Part shown: positions 45,001 to 52,521 of the stretch, one piece after another | How positions within the stretch are numbered: position 1 is the stretch's first letter | Layout: each line of letters starts with the position of its first letter | Source of the DNA: JACOMY01 sp046233115 | GTDB lineage: Bacteria; Pseudomonadota; Alphaproteobacteria; Kiloniellales; JACOMY01 | Direction: 5' to 3' | Length of the DNA stretch: 64,000 bases | Assembly: GCA_046233115.1 (NCBI GenBank) | Contig: JBJXHM010000012.1 | Span: 170,619-234,618 of the forward strand | Position numbers and translations under genes: made by a program | Notes under the pieces: model-generated | The model's input: only the letters and a program-made list of their open reading frames with translations | What the model was told of the DNA's origin: nothing | The model's database searches: none

Positions 45001-45303
45001 GCTCCCCCCGAAGAGGGAATCCGCGCCGGAGCCACCCGACAGCAGGCTATCCATCCCGCTGCCGCCGTAGAGCCGATCCTTGCCACTGCTGCCGTCGAGG
45101 ATGCCATCATCACCGGGACCGCCGAAAATGCTGTCGTCCCCGCTGCCGCCGATCATGGACAGGTCATTACCGGAGCCACCGAAGAGAAGATCGTTGCCCG
45201 AAAGACCATAGAGGCGATCAGCGCCGCTGAGACCGGAGATACCATCAAGCAACGGCGTACCGGTAAGCAGGTCGTCCTTGTCCGTACCGACAATGTCCGC
45301 CAT
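42040..45303 (-). CDS. Large RTX calcium-binding protein with alternating 10/9-residue repeats, paralogue 2
   Basis: 1087 residues from the ATG at 45303, preceded by GGGGAGGGG; an upstream ATG adds 12 residues without a good ribosome site. Residues 6-~790 are almost unbroken RTX repeats. Units are nonapeptides (residues 6-41), then 14 copies of a 10+9 unit (42-307), ten nonapeptides (308-397), seven 10+9 units (398-530), eight nonapeptides (531-602), three 10+9 units (603-659), then nonapeptides. The C-terminal ~170 residues match those of the RTX protein at 30543 (for example DKLVFASGLEVGSFAY, NSEARFAGG, DFVWL). No signal peptide, no enzyme domain seen. Probably exported by type I secretion and calcium-stabilised outside the cell; transporter genes are not in the window. 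Confidence 0.92.
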   Translation of the reverse strand: MADIVGTDKDDLLTGTPLLDGISGLSGADRLYGLSGNDLLFGGSGNDLSMIGGSGDDSIFGGPGDDGILDGSSGKDRLYGGSGMDSLLSGGSGADSLFGGSGHDLSLVGGAGDDSLVGGDGADSFLIGGSGADWIVGGGNDDSLLDGGSGADTIFGGSANDYSLIGGEGDDSLDGRDGQDLGLFGGRGQDRVFGGTDKDLLLLGGSGADLIFGGQGDDGGLFGGSGTDRVYGGRDGDRRLYGDGGDDSLYGGSGADLSLFGGSGADLIAGGSGDDFSLFGDLGDDRLYGGVGDDSSVIGGSGADSLDLGSGADNGWGGSGADDLRGGSGADTLGGNDGDDVIRGQEGDDLLDGANGKDTLFGGLGADSLFGSFDRDRLVGGSDIDRLAGGTGDDLLSGGSGDDSYSSGDSGNDRLYGDEGDDSYLLGRQGEDGLYGASGADRALRGGSGSDRVFGGSGFDSTLSGDSGDDAIYGGADGDGFLYGGLGSDSLFGGEGADYNLNGGADADTIYGGDGNDGFLLGFGGDDRIDGGSGNDGAQGGSGQDLLLGRSGDDILQGEEGDDSLRGQRGDDRVFGSSGKDALYGGDGSDRGGGGSGGDRLEGGSGNDSSLFGDAGDDLLYGGAGDDFLLNGGAGNDTLFGGAGDDSVLNGGANEDSLFGDSGSDLLDGDSGNDDLRGGSGADLLGGDWGDDVVRGQEGDDGLFGSLGQDTLFGDEGDDQAFGESGNDRLGGGSGSDRLYAGTGSDRLNGGSGVDTAAGGRANDTFIVDSAADVVLETAMGGAEDVLRSDAIAYTLAGGSDGHVERANVNSQVGAGSLEGNEFANTLVGNSAANLLEGMGGDDILNGRGGVDSLLGNFGDDTFVVDTRSDRVVERSGQGVDLVRAEVDYTLPDGSATAFVENLRMQGGKGDIDGSGNALDNSLQGNSGANRLDGEAGSDSIEGGDGDDDLLGGLGADTVWGGSGADTLRMGSGDLAFGGSGSDAFRFGGNDLGAGGSGGPLIQDFDGQLFGAMNGEDKLVFASGLEVGSFAYLSAATFTGSGNSEARFAGGGQVQVDRDGDGSADIAFRLSGLSLAGSLTAGDFVWL
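43327..43497 (-). repeat. 57-bp coding repeat block 3 (three units of 10+9 residues)
   Basis: Three 19-residue units (GGSGNDSSLF-GDAGDDLLY, GGAGDDFLLN-GGAGNDTLF, GGAGDDSVLN-GGANEDSLF) fill exactly 171 bases. Eight nonapeptides separate it from block 2, again an even number. Confidence 0.85.
43714..44112 (-). repeat. 57-bp coding repeat block 2 (seven units of 10+9 residues)
   Basis: Seven further 19-residue units (starting GGSGDDSYSS-GDSGNDRLY and ending GGDGNDGFLL-GFGGDDRID) make exactly 399 bases. The block is separated from block 1 by ten nonapeptides, an even number, so the decapeptides keep the same phase. Confidence 0.85.
44383..45180 (-). repeat. 57-bp coding repeat block 1 (14 units of 10+9 residues)
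   Basis: Fourteen consecutive 19-residue units, each a decapeptide (GGSGNDLSMI, GGSGHDLSLV, GGDGADSFLI) and a nonapeptide (GGSGDDSIF, GGAGDDSLV), fill exactly 798 bases with no gap. The extra residue follows the aspartate in every second repeat. DNA copies have diverged, so this is not a recent tandem expansion. Confidence 0.85.
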
Positions 45304-45328
45304 CTCAGCCCCTCCCCTCTCAGTCTTT

Positions 45329-45377
45329 ACGCGGAACAAGCCAGACCTCGTCGTCCAGCTTACACAGAGTTCCGCGT
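45329..45377. promoter_or_regulatory. Inverted repeat upstream of the second RTX gene
   Basis: ACGCGGAAC (45329-45337) and GTTCCGCGT (45369-45377) are perfect nine-base inverted copies 31 bases apart, 26-74 bases upstream of the RTX start codon. It could be an operator or a 5' leader stem. No repeats like the GATCA cluster are found here. Confidence 0.35.
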
Positions 45378-45459
45378 TGTTCTTGCTGACTAGTGTAGCG
45401 CGGTAAGGGGAGGGTGACAGCCTGGAAAAGGCCGACGGGCGAACCGGGTAGGCGGCCGA

Positions 45460-46746
45460 TCAGTCTCCTGTCGAGCCGCCGGGCGGGCGATAGCGCGAAG
45501 CCGGGGTGAAGAGGGCTATGGGCGCCGCCCTGCCCCTGAGCTGCTGCGCGCCCAGCGCCTGCAGCGGCGCCGAGAGCCGGGCGGCCACCGGTTCGGTGAT
45601 CAGCAGCGGCTGGCCCAGGGTCTTGCTCAGCGCCTCGACCCGGGCGGCCTCGTTGACCGCGCGGCCGATCACGGTGAAGTCCAGCCGCTCCGGCCCGCCG
45701 ACATTGCCGAAGAAGACCTCGCCCTCGTGCAGGGCGATGCCACTGCGTAGCGGCCGCCAGCCCGCGATTCCCGTCAGCGCCGCCGGCGGATCGGCGTTCA
45801 GGGCCCCGACCAAGTCCAGCCCGCGTTCCGCCGCCGCCAGCGCCGAGGCGGCGACAACCTCCTCCGGACGGCCGTCGTCAAAGGGGAAGACGGCCAGCAG
45901 GCCGTCGCCGATGAACTTCAGCACCTCGCCGCCCTCGGCCGTCATCGCGGCCACCAGGCACTCGAAGTAGGCGTTGAGGATGGCGGTGACCGCGCTGCCG
46001 GCGAGCCGGTCGGAGAGGTCGGTGAAGCCGCGCAGGTCCGACATCCAGACCACCGCCCGGATCGGCTTGCCGGAACCGCGCTTGATGCTGCCGGCCAAGA
46101 CCTCGCGCGAGACCGCCCGGCCGAGGTAGGTGTCCAGCACGTTGCCGGCCAGCCTGAGCAGGATGTGGCGCTCCACATGCAGGGCGAAGAGCGCGAAGAG
46201 GGCCTTCAGCTCCGCCAGTTCCGCGTCGCCGAAGCCACCGGGCCGGCGCGTCGAGAGGCTGACCGCGTTGTGATAGCCGCTGCCGCCCAGCGGCAGGCAG
46301 AGATAGTCGGTGATGCCCTCGGCACGCAGGTCGGCCAGCAGGCTGAAGTCGTCGCGGCCGCCGTCCTCCTCCAGCCGCCGGCGGAAGGCCCTGCCCTGCT
46401 CGATCACCACCGCCAGCGGGCTGTTGCGGTAGCTGGCCGAGGCCATCAGCGTTTCCGGCACCTGGATCTCGTCGCAAAGGTCGTCGCCCCGGTTCCAGAC
46501 CCAGGCAAAGCCGAAGAGGTCGGGATGCAGGGTGCCGATGTGCAGGCTGGCCCGGTCCAGCGGATAGCCGCGGGCCAGCAGCCGGTCGACCAGCGCGCGG
46601 AACAGCAGCAGCAGGTCGTCCTCACCGATCGCAGCACCCAGCAGCCAGGCCTCAATCGTCGTATCGGCCCCGGCATCCGCCACGGGACCGGCGTGACGTC
46701 GGACCAGGCGCACCCCGGGGGCGTAGCGGCGTGCGGGATCGGTCAT
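45460..46746 (-). CDS. Class III adenylate/guanylate cyclase
   Basis: 428 residues. The N-terminal ~200 residues look GAF-like (LLPLGGSGYHNAVSLS-type region) with no membrane segment. The catalytic domain is complete: metal aspartates D237 (MSDLRGFT) and D281 (KFIGDGLL), base-selecting lysine K277, the LDFTVIG aspartate, and the transition-state N/R in VNEAARVE. These residues favour ATP as substrate, so it probably makes cAMP on a cytoplasmic cue. Confidence 0.88.
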   Translation of the reverse strand: MTDPARRYAPGVRLVRRHAGPVADAGADTTIEAWLLGAAIGEDDLLLLFRALVDRLLARGYPLDRASLHIGTLHPDLFGFAWVWNRGDDLCDEIQVPETLMASASYRNSPLAVVIEQGRAFRRRLEEDGGRDDFSLLADLRAEGITDYLCLPLGGSGYHNAVSLSTRRPGGFGDAELAELKALFALFALHVERHILLRLAGNVLDTYLGRAVSREVLAGSIKRGSGKPIRAVVWMSDLRGFTDLSDRLAGSAVTAILNAYFECLVAAMTAEGGEVLKFIGDGLLAVFPFDDGRPEEVVAASALAAAERGLDLVGALNADPPAALTGIAGWRPLRSGIALHEGEVFFGNVGGPERLDFTVIGRAVNEAARVEALSKTLGQPLLITEPVAARLSAPLQALGAQQLRGRAAPIALFTPASRYRPPGGSTGD

Positions 46747-46813
46747 GGCCTAGCGCAAATCCCGAGCAGACGGACTCGTCTGCGACGACGATCTGCGTGC
46801 GCGAACAGATGCT

Positions 46814-47776
46814 CTAGGCCGCCGCACGTGCCTCGGCCAGCAGGCAGAGAATCTCGAAGGCCAGGGTGGCGCCGACGATGGCGGTGTTGCCCGAGGGGTC
46901 GAAGGGCGGCGAGACCTCGACCACGTCACCGCCGACGTAGTTCAGCCCGCGCAGGCCCCGCAGCATGCGCAGGGCTTCACGCGTGGTCATGCCGCCGATC
47001 TCCGGCGTGCCGGTACCCGGCGCGAAGACCGGGTCCAGCGCATCGACGTCGAAGGAGAGATAGGTCGGCCCGTCACCGACGACCCGCCGGGCCTCGGCGA
47101 TCGCGGCCTGGCAGCCCATCTCCTCGAACTCCTCCATCAGGATGACCCGCATCCCGACCTCTTTCGCCCAGTCGCGCTCGTCGAGCGAATAGGTCGAGCC
47201 GCGGATGCCGATCTGCACCACCCGCGCCGGGTCCAGCAGCCCCTCCTCCACCGCCCGGCGGAAAGGCGTGCCATGGGTGTACTTCAGCCCGCCGAAATAG
47301 CCGTCGTTGGTGTCGGAGTGGGCATCGAAGTGAATCATGCCGAGCGGCCGCTCCCTGGCGATCGCACGCATGATCGGCAGGGTCATCAGGTGGTCGCCGC
47401 CGATCGAGAGCGGCAGGGTGCCGGCGGCATGGATCTCGTCGTAGAAGGCGGTGATCTTCTCCATCGAGATCATCAGGTCGATCGGATTGACCGGGGCATC
47501 GCCCAGGTCCGCGGCGCGGCAGAGGCTGTAGGGCGAGACCCCGGTGGAGCCGTTCACCTTGCGCATCAGCGAGGAGAGGTCGCGCACCTGCCGCGGCCCG
47601 TGCCGGGCGCCGGCGCGGTTGGTGGTGCCGCCGTCCCAGGGCACGCCGATCAGGCCGATGTCGACCCCGGCCGGATCGGCCTTGGCCGGCAGGCGCATGA
47701 AGGTGGGAATGCCGGCGAAGCGCGGAACACTGCCGGCATCGATCGGCTGAAAGGCGCTGGTGTCGCGTGCGTCCAT
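46814..47776 (-). CDS. Agmatinase/arginase-family ureohydrolase
   Basis: 320 residues from the ATG at 47776, which lies just after the LprI-type gene on the same strand; the longer upstream frame runs into that gene. Manganese ligands are all present: H129 (GGDH), D151, H153, D155 (DAHSD), D243 and D245 (SFDVDALDP). The family includes agmatinase, guanidinobutyrase and guanidinopropionase; substrate cannot be fixed here. The reaction releases urea, which the urease encoded at 22-26 kb could use. Confidence 0.88.
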   Translation of the reverse strand: MDARDTSAFQPIDAGSVPRFAGIPTFMRLPAKADPAGVDIGLIGVPWDGGTTNRAGARHGPRQVRDLSSLMRKVNGSTGVSPYSLCRAADLGDAPVNPIDLMISMEKITAFYDEIHAAGTLPLSIGGDHLMTLPIMRAIARERPLGMIHFDAHSDTNDGYFGGLKYTHGTPFRRAVEEGLLDPARVVQIGIRGSTYSLDERDWAKEVGMRVILMEEFEEMGCQAAIAEARRVVGDGPTYLSFDVDALDPVFAPGTGTPEIGGMTTREALRMLRGLRGLNYVGGDVVEVSPPFDPSGNTAIVGATLAFEILCLLAEARAAA

Positions 47777-47790
47777 CGGGGTGCCCTCGC

Positions 47791-48435
47791 TCAGCCGGTT
47801 TCCTCGGTCGCGCAGTTCATCTCCTTGCCGCCCGGCGGGGTGAACATGGCGTCGTTGCCCTTGTTCCAGAAGATGCTCTCCTGGCCGAAGCGGTCGGTCC
47901 CCGCATAGCGCGCGCCCGAGCCGGAGGGGCCGAGCGGCAGGGTCAGGTAGGTGACAGCACCGTCCTGGCCCCACATCAGCGAGACCAGCGGCTGGTCGGT
48001 GTTGATGAAGACCGCGCTGACCGGCGCGGCCATGCCCTCGCAGTGAAAGGCGAAGGGGCCGAGCGTGGTCTGGTCGTCAGGGCTGCGGGTGTTGGCATAG
48101 CCCTGGCGCAGCTCGTGGATCCGCATCGCGTAGGAATCGGCCACGCACTGCTCCATCGGCAGGTCCGATTTCCAGCACTCGTTACGCCCCTTGATCCAGC
48201 CGCGCTGCATCGCCTTCAACTGCTTCTTCTCGTCGGCCGTCAGGTTCGGCTCCTCGAGCGCCAGCCGATAGAGGCGGGCAAGCTCGTTGTCGAGCGCCGC
48301 CAAGGCGTCGCTCTGGCAGATCGCCTCCTCGGCCGCACCCTCGGCCTTGCTGCAGTCGAAGGAGGGCTCCGCCGCCTGGCCGGCCCAAGGGCTCGCCAGC
48401 AGCGCGGCCAGGACGGCACCGCCAATCGCTCTCAT
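47791..48435 (-). CDS. Periplasmic LprI/MliC-like protein
   Basis: 214 residues from the ATG at 48435, with a signal peptide (MRAIGGAVLAALLASPWAGQAA). The first half has the LprI-like pattern CxxAxxxxExxICxxxxLxxLDxxLxxxY (FDCSKAEGAAEEAICQSDAL, then cysteines at NECWKSD). The second half is MliC-like (FHCEGM, SGSGARYAGTDRF, FWNKGNDAMF). Both domains occur in lysozyme inhibitors, so it may protect the cell wall from host or prey lysozyme. The gene lies 14 bases upstream of the ureohydrolase. Confidence 0.75.
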   Translation of the reverse strand: MRAIGGAVLAALLASPWAGQAAEPSFDCSKAEGAAEEAICQSDALAALDNELARLYRLALEEPNLTADEKKQLKAMQRGWIKGRNECWKSDLPMEQCVADSYAMRIHELRQGYANTRSPDDQTTLGPFAFHCEGMAAPVSAVFINTDQPLVSLMWGQDGAVTYLTLPLGPSGSGARYAGTDRFGQESIFWNKGNDAMFTPPGGKEMNCATEETG

Positions 48436-48597
48436 CTCGCATCCCCTATCCAGTATCCAGGTCTGGGCCGTCGCAGAGTGACCGATCACGCCGACGAGTG
48501 CCAGCCCTCTGTCGGATCGCCTGGAGGGTCCTACGCCTTGCCAGCGGCGGCCGGGCGGCACAGACTCTCAAGGGGGTCGAGACGAGGGGCAAAGGCG

Positions 48598-50742
48598 GTG
48601 GAGCAGATCACTCTTCGGCCGAGCGGCGGGTTCAGCGCTCGCCTACGGCGCCAGATCTGGCGGCTGGATCCCGGTCTGATCCAGACCAGCAAGGCAGGAC
48701 TGGTGCTGCTGGCCCTGGCCTGCACCCTGCTGGCCTCCTATCCGCTGGCAGAGCTCTGGCCGGGGATGGCGCGCTTGAAGCTCTCGCTCTTCATGGGCGG
48801 CGGTGCGATCACCCTGGTGCTGGTCATGAGCCCGGAGCCTCAGGCCCGGCAGCGGCGCCTGCTGCTGCTCGGCGCGACCGCTCTACAGGCAGTGCTCCTA
48901 TCCTTCGGCCTCATCGCGCTGCTGGCCGGCGAGGCAGCGGTGCTGCTGGCCAAGCTGGCCTTCCTCCCCCTGGCCTCGGCCTGCCTCTTCCTCACCCGCT
49001 ACGGCGCCGGCGCCACCGGCCTGGGCAAGGCCATCTTCTCCTTCGCACTCTTCGCCGCCATGCAGCACCCCCAGTGGCCGGAGCTGCCCGACCTGATGCT
49101 GGCCACCGCGCTGGGCAGCCTGGTCTTCCTGCTGCTGGAGCGCGCGCTGCCCAGGCCCAGCGCCTACGGCATGCTGCTGCCGGCCAAGCGGGCCTACCTC
49201 ACCGAGTTGGGCCAGCGCCTGCGCGCGCTCAGCCTCAGCGGCAGCGGCCAGTCGGCACTGCTGGGGCAGGCCTGGCTGGGCCGCCAGCCGCTGCGCCTGC
49301 TGCTGCGCCAGGCCAGGGTGGAGCAGCCGCAGCACTACGCCCTGCTCAGCCGGCGCCTGCTGATCACCTACCGCTTGGAGCTGGCCCTGCGCCTGCTGGT
49401 CCAGTCGCTGGAGACCGCCGGCACCCTCTCCGACCGGCTCTGGGGCCTTGCGGTCCTGGCCCTGAACGAGACCGCCGAGCGGGTCTCGGCGGCCCGGCCG
49501 TCGGGCACCGCACCCGGCCCGGCCCTACGCCGGCTGCGCCAGGCCGCGCTAGCCCTGCCGCCGCGCGAAGCGACGGCGCGGCGCCACCTGGTGGGGGCGG
49601 CGGCGGCCATGGAACGCCTGCTGGTGCTGCGCACTGCCATCGAGGAGGAGCAGGCGCCCGGCCGCTACGATCCTCAGCCGCCGCTGCCCTGGACCCGCGG
49701 CGGCCTCTCGCCACCGGCCCGCCTGGCCCTGCAGGGCCTGGTCGGCGTCGCCCTGGCCACCGCGCTGGACCTGGGCTTCACCATGGCACACGGCTACTGG
49801 GCCACCATCACCGTCTTCCTGCTGCTGTCCGGCAGTCTGGGCGAGACCCTGCTACGCGCTCAGAAGCGCATCCTGGGCACCGCGATCGGCGTGCTGATCG
49901 CGCTGCTCTACGTCTGGGCCTTCGGCCAGTCCGGCGACCTACTGCTGACCGTTCTATCTGCGCTGTCGCTGGCGCTGGTGGTCATCACCATGTTCCGCTA
50001 CTGGGCCACGGCCGCGGTCGGCTTCGGCTTCATGGCGGTCTCCGCCCTGCACCTAATCGAGAACCTGCCGCTGGAACACATGCTGGCCCGGATCTACGAG
50101 ACCGCGATCGGGGCGGCCATCGCCATGCTGGTGGCCCGCCTTGTCCTGCCGCTGCACATTAGCCGCAGCCTGGAGCGCGAGATCGCCTCTTGGTTGGAGG
50201 ACGCAGCCAACCTGCTGTCGCATCTGGGCAAGCGACCGCTGGACGAACTCCGACGTCAGAGTATCGCGCTCGGCGCCCGCGCCAGCACCATCGGCGACAG
50301 CCTCCCGCAGCTCCGCGCCGAGGCCTGGCTCGGCCTCAGGGCGCTGCAGCACCCTGTGGCGGTGCACACGGCGCTGGAAGCCATCATCGGCTATCTCGCC
50401 CTGCTGGAGCCCTCGTTCCGCCGCCTGCCGCTCAACCAGGGCGAGCAGCCGAGCGATCACGAGGCCCGCCAGCAGCTTGCCTACGTCGCCCTTTGCCTCA
50501 AGGCCCTGCGCGCCGGAGAGGACGCCGCGGTCCACCGCACCCTGGCCCAGGTAGAGGACCACCTGCGCCGCGACGAGGGCGAGGACTTCGTCGAGCCGGA
50601 TCTCGTGCACCTCGACATCCGCCTGGAGCAGATCTTCTACCTGACCGCCCTGATCCAGGTGATCGACGACCTGTCGCTGGCGCTGCACCCGCACTGGCAG
50701 GACGATCGCTCCGCAGCACTCGCAACAGAACCGACGACTTGA
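48598..50742 (+). CDS. FUSC-family inner-membrane transporter (aromatic acid exporter type)
   Basis: About 714 residues from the GTG at 48598 (VEQITLRPSGG); no ATG gives a better start, and the reading frame continues far upstream without protein-like sequence. Two groups of hydrophobic helices (about 35-155 and 385-505), with a soluble segment between and after them, are the FUSC/YccS/AaeB architecture. It probably exports aromatic or other organic anions. Partner periplasmic adaptor genes are not adjacent, though an RND adaptor lies at 53311. Confidence 0.72.
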   Translation: MEQITLRPSGGFSARLRRQIWRLDPGLIQTSKAGLVLLALACTLLASYPLAELWPGMARLKLSLFMGGGAITLVLVMSPEPQARQRRLLLLGATALQAVLLSFGLIALLAGEAAVLLAKLAFLPLASACLFLTRYGAGATGLGKAIFSFALFAAMQHPQWPELPDLMLATALGSLVFLLLERALPRPSAYGMLLPAKRAYLTELGQRLRALSLSGSGQSALLGQAWLGRQPLRLLLRQARVEQPQHYALLSRRLLITYRLELALRLLVQSLETAGTLSDRLWGLAVLALNETAERVSAARPSGTAPGPALRRLRQAALALPPREATARRHLVGAAAAMERLLVLRTAIEEEQAPGRYDPQPPLPWTRGGLSPPARLALQGLVGVALATALDLGFTMAHGYWATITVFLLLSGSLGETLLRAQKRILGTAIGVLIALLYVWAFGQSGDLLLTVLSALSLALVVITMFRYWATAAVGFGFMAVSALHLIENLPLEHMLARIYETAIGAAIAMLVARLVLPLHISRSLEREIASWLEDAANLLSHLGKRPLDELRRQSIALGARASTIGDSLPQLRAEAWLGLRALQHPVAVHTALEAIIGYLALLEPSFRRLPLNQGEQPSDHEARQQLAYVALCLKALRAGEDAAVHRTLAQVEDHLRRDEGEDFVEPDLVHLDIRLEQIFYLTALIQVIDDLSLALHPHWQDDRSAALATEPTT

Positions 50743-50920
50743 AGTCGGTCTTGTATAAGCACTGCCAGGTCCAAAAATCGCTGGCTAAGTCCTTCCCGTG
50801 GACGATAGGCTGACGGCAGGCGGCCGGTACGAAGCGGCCTCAATCAACAAAGCCAGAGTGAATAGTGGGGCGCCTCGCGGCTCGAGCAGTCGAGCGACCG
50901 TGCCGAGCAGGGGGAGTTTC

Positions 50921-52510
50921 ATGACGGGCCTTTTCACCTTTCTGTCGGGCAGGCCTAAGGTCGTCATTCTTCTCATCGCCGCAGCGCTCGGCCTTCTGCC
51001 GGTGGCCCTCTGGCTCGATCTGCGCAACATCTCGGACAAGGCCCTGGAGGCGCAGGCCAGCGACCTCAACGCGATGATGTCGATCGTGCGCAGCTACTAC
51101 GCCAGGAACGTGGTCGGCCGGGTGCTCTCGGCCGACGGCAAGACCGAGGTCAGCCACCGCTACGAGGAGATCCCGGGCGCCATCCCGATTCCGGCAACCC
51201 TGTCGCTGGAGCTCTCGGAACTGATCGACGACAAGCGCTCGACCATCAGCTACCGCTTCATCTCGGACCTGCCCTTCAATCACCGGGCGCCGCACCCGAT
51301 GGACGCCTTCGAACGCCAGGCGCTGGCGACCTTCCGGGCGGAGCCGCATCCGGCCTCGACACCGGTGATCGAGACCGACGGCACCGTCTTCAACCGCCGC
51401 ATCCGCTTCGCCGCCCCGGTGGTGATGAGCGGCACCTGCGTCGGCTGTCACAACAGCCACCCGGATAGCCCCAAGCGCGACTGGGCGGTGGGCGACGTGC
51501 GCGGCCTGCAGGAACTGACCATCCTGCAGCCCATCGCCGCCAACATCTTTTCCTTCAAGTACCTGCTGCTCTACTTCATCGGCGCCGGCCTCTTCGCCGC
51601 CACCTTCGCCGCCCTGCAGTGGCGCCAGGCCAAGGTCATCGGCCGGATGAACCAGGACCTTGAGGCGGCCAACGACTTCCTCTCCGGCGTCTCGGTGAAG
51701 CTGGCACGCTATCTCTCGCCGCAGATCTACCGCAGCATCTTCAAGGGGGAGAAGGACGTCCAGATCTCCACCGAGCGCAAGAAGCTCACGATCTTCTTCT
51801 GCGATATCAAGGACTTCACGGAGACCACCGAGCGCCTGCAGCCGGAGGACCTGACCAGCATCCTGAATCAGTACCTGACCGAGATGACCTCGATCGCGCT
51901 GGAGCATGGGGCCACCATCGACAAGTACATCGGCGACGCCATCCTGGTGTTCTTCGGCGATCCGGAGACCCAGGGGGCCGAAGAGGACGCCAAGGCCTGC
52001 CTGCGCATGGCCATGGCCATGCAGAAGCGCATGCGCAGCCTCAACGCCGAGTGGCGCAAGCGCGGCATCGAGGTGCCCTTCCGCATCCGCTGCGGCATCA
52101 ATACCGGCTTCTGCAACGTCGGCAACTTCGGCAGCGACGAGCGCATGGACTACACCATCGTCGGCGCCCAGGTGAACCTGGCGGCCCGGATGGAAGCGAT
52201 CGCCGAGCCGGGCTCCATCGTCCTCAGCTACGAGACCTATGCCCTCGTCAACGACATCGTCCATGCCAAGGAGATGGCGCCGATCCGCATGAAGGGCATC
52301 GCGCGCGAGGTGATCCCCTACAGCGTGGAGGGGCTGCGCGAGGACCCGGAAGCCCAGAGCGAGGTGATCAGCGAGCATGGCCGCGGCGTCGACCTCTACC
52401 TCGACGTCGAGCTGATGGATGCCCCGGCCGCCGCCCGCCTGCAGGACAAGCTGCAGCAGGCGCTGGACCGTCTGCGCGCCAAGACGGCGGCACAGGGCTC
52501 TGCCGGTTGA
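50921..52510 (+). CDS. Membrane-bound class III adenylate cyclase with CxxCH haem-c-type sensor domain
   Basis: 529 residues from the ATG at 50921, preceded by GGGGAG. A membrane helix (about 15-33) leads to a periplasmic domain (about 35-205) of the DUF3365/Tll0287 type, containing C173-V-G-C-H177, the covalent haem-c motif. A second helix (about 213-232) is followed by a short coiled segment and the cyclase domain. All catalytic residues are present: D295 (CDIKDF), K335 and D339 (DKYIGDAIL), the DYTIVG aspartate, and N/R in VNLAARME. It likely makes cAMP in response to redox state or a gas at the haem. Confidence 0.88.
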   Translation: MTGLFTFLSGRPKVVILLIAAALGLLPVALWLDLRNISDKALEAQASDLNAMMSIVRSYYARNVVGRVLSADGKTEVSHRYEEIPGAIPIPATLSLELSELIDDKRSTISYRFISDLPFNHRAPHPMDAFERQALATFRAEPHPASTPVIETDGTVFNRRIRFAAPVVMSGTCVGCHNSHPDSPKRDWAVGDVRGLQELTILQPIAANIFSFKYLLLYFIGAGLFAATFAALQWRQAKVIGRMNQDLEAANDFLSGVSVKLARYLSPQIYRSIFKGEKDVQISTERKKLTIFFCDIKDFTETTERLQPEDLTSILNQYLTEMTSIALEHGATIDKYIGDAILVFFGDPETQGAEEDAKACLRMAMAMQKRMRSLNAEWRKRGIEVPFRIRCGINTGFCNVGNFGSDERMDYTIVGAQVNLAARMEAIAEPGSIVLSYETYALVNDIVHAKEMAPIRMKGIAREVIPYSVEGLREDPEAQSEVISEHGRGVDLYLDVELMDAPAAARLQDKLQQALDRLRAKTAAQGSAG

Positions 52511-52521
52511 GGGCTTGGGCC

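Noticed and set aside
42040..45339. Short periodic repeats at DNA level suggesting a CRISPR or minisatellite
   Set aside because: The period is 27-30 bases (57 in blocks) and stays in frame with conserved GGxGxD codons; copies differ by synonymous and nonsynonymous changes and there are no unique spacers.
47767..48597. Upstream extension of the FUSC reading frame over the LprI-type gene
   Set aside because: Residues in the extension are antisense noise (for example LRRLAGPRARQQRG); the first membrane helix begins soon after the GTG at 48598.
51421..51470. CxxCH in the cyclase as a chance zinc motif
   Set aside because: Its place in a periplasmic domain between two membrane helices fits the haem-c sensor family better; kept as haem candidate pending a test.
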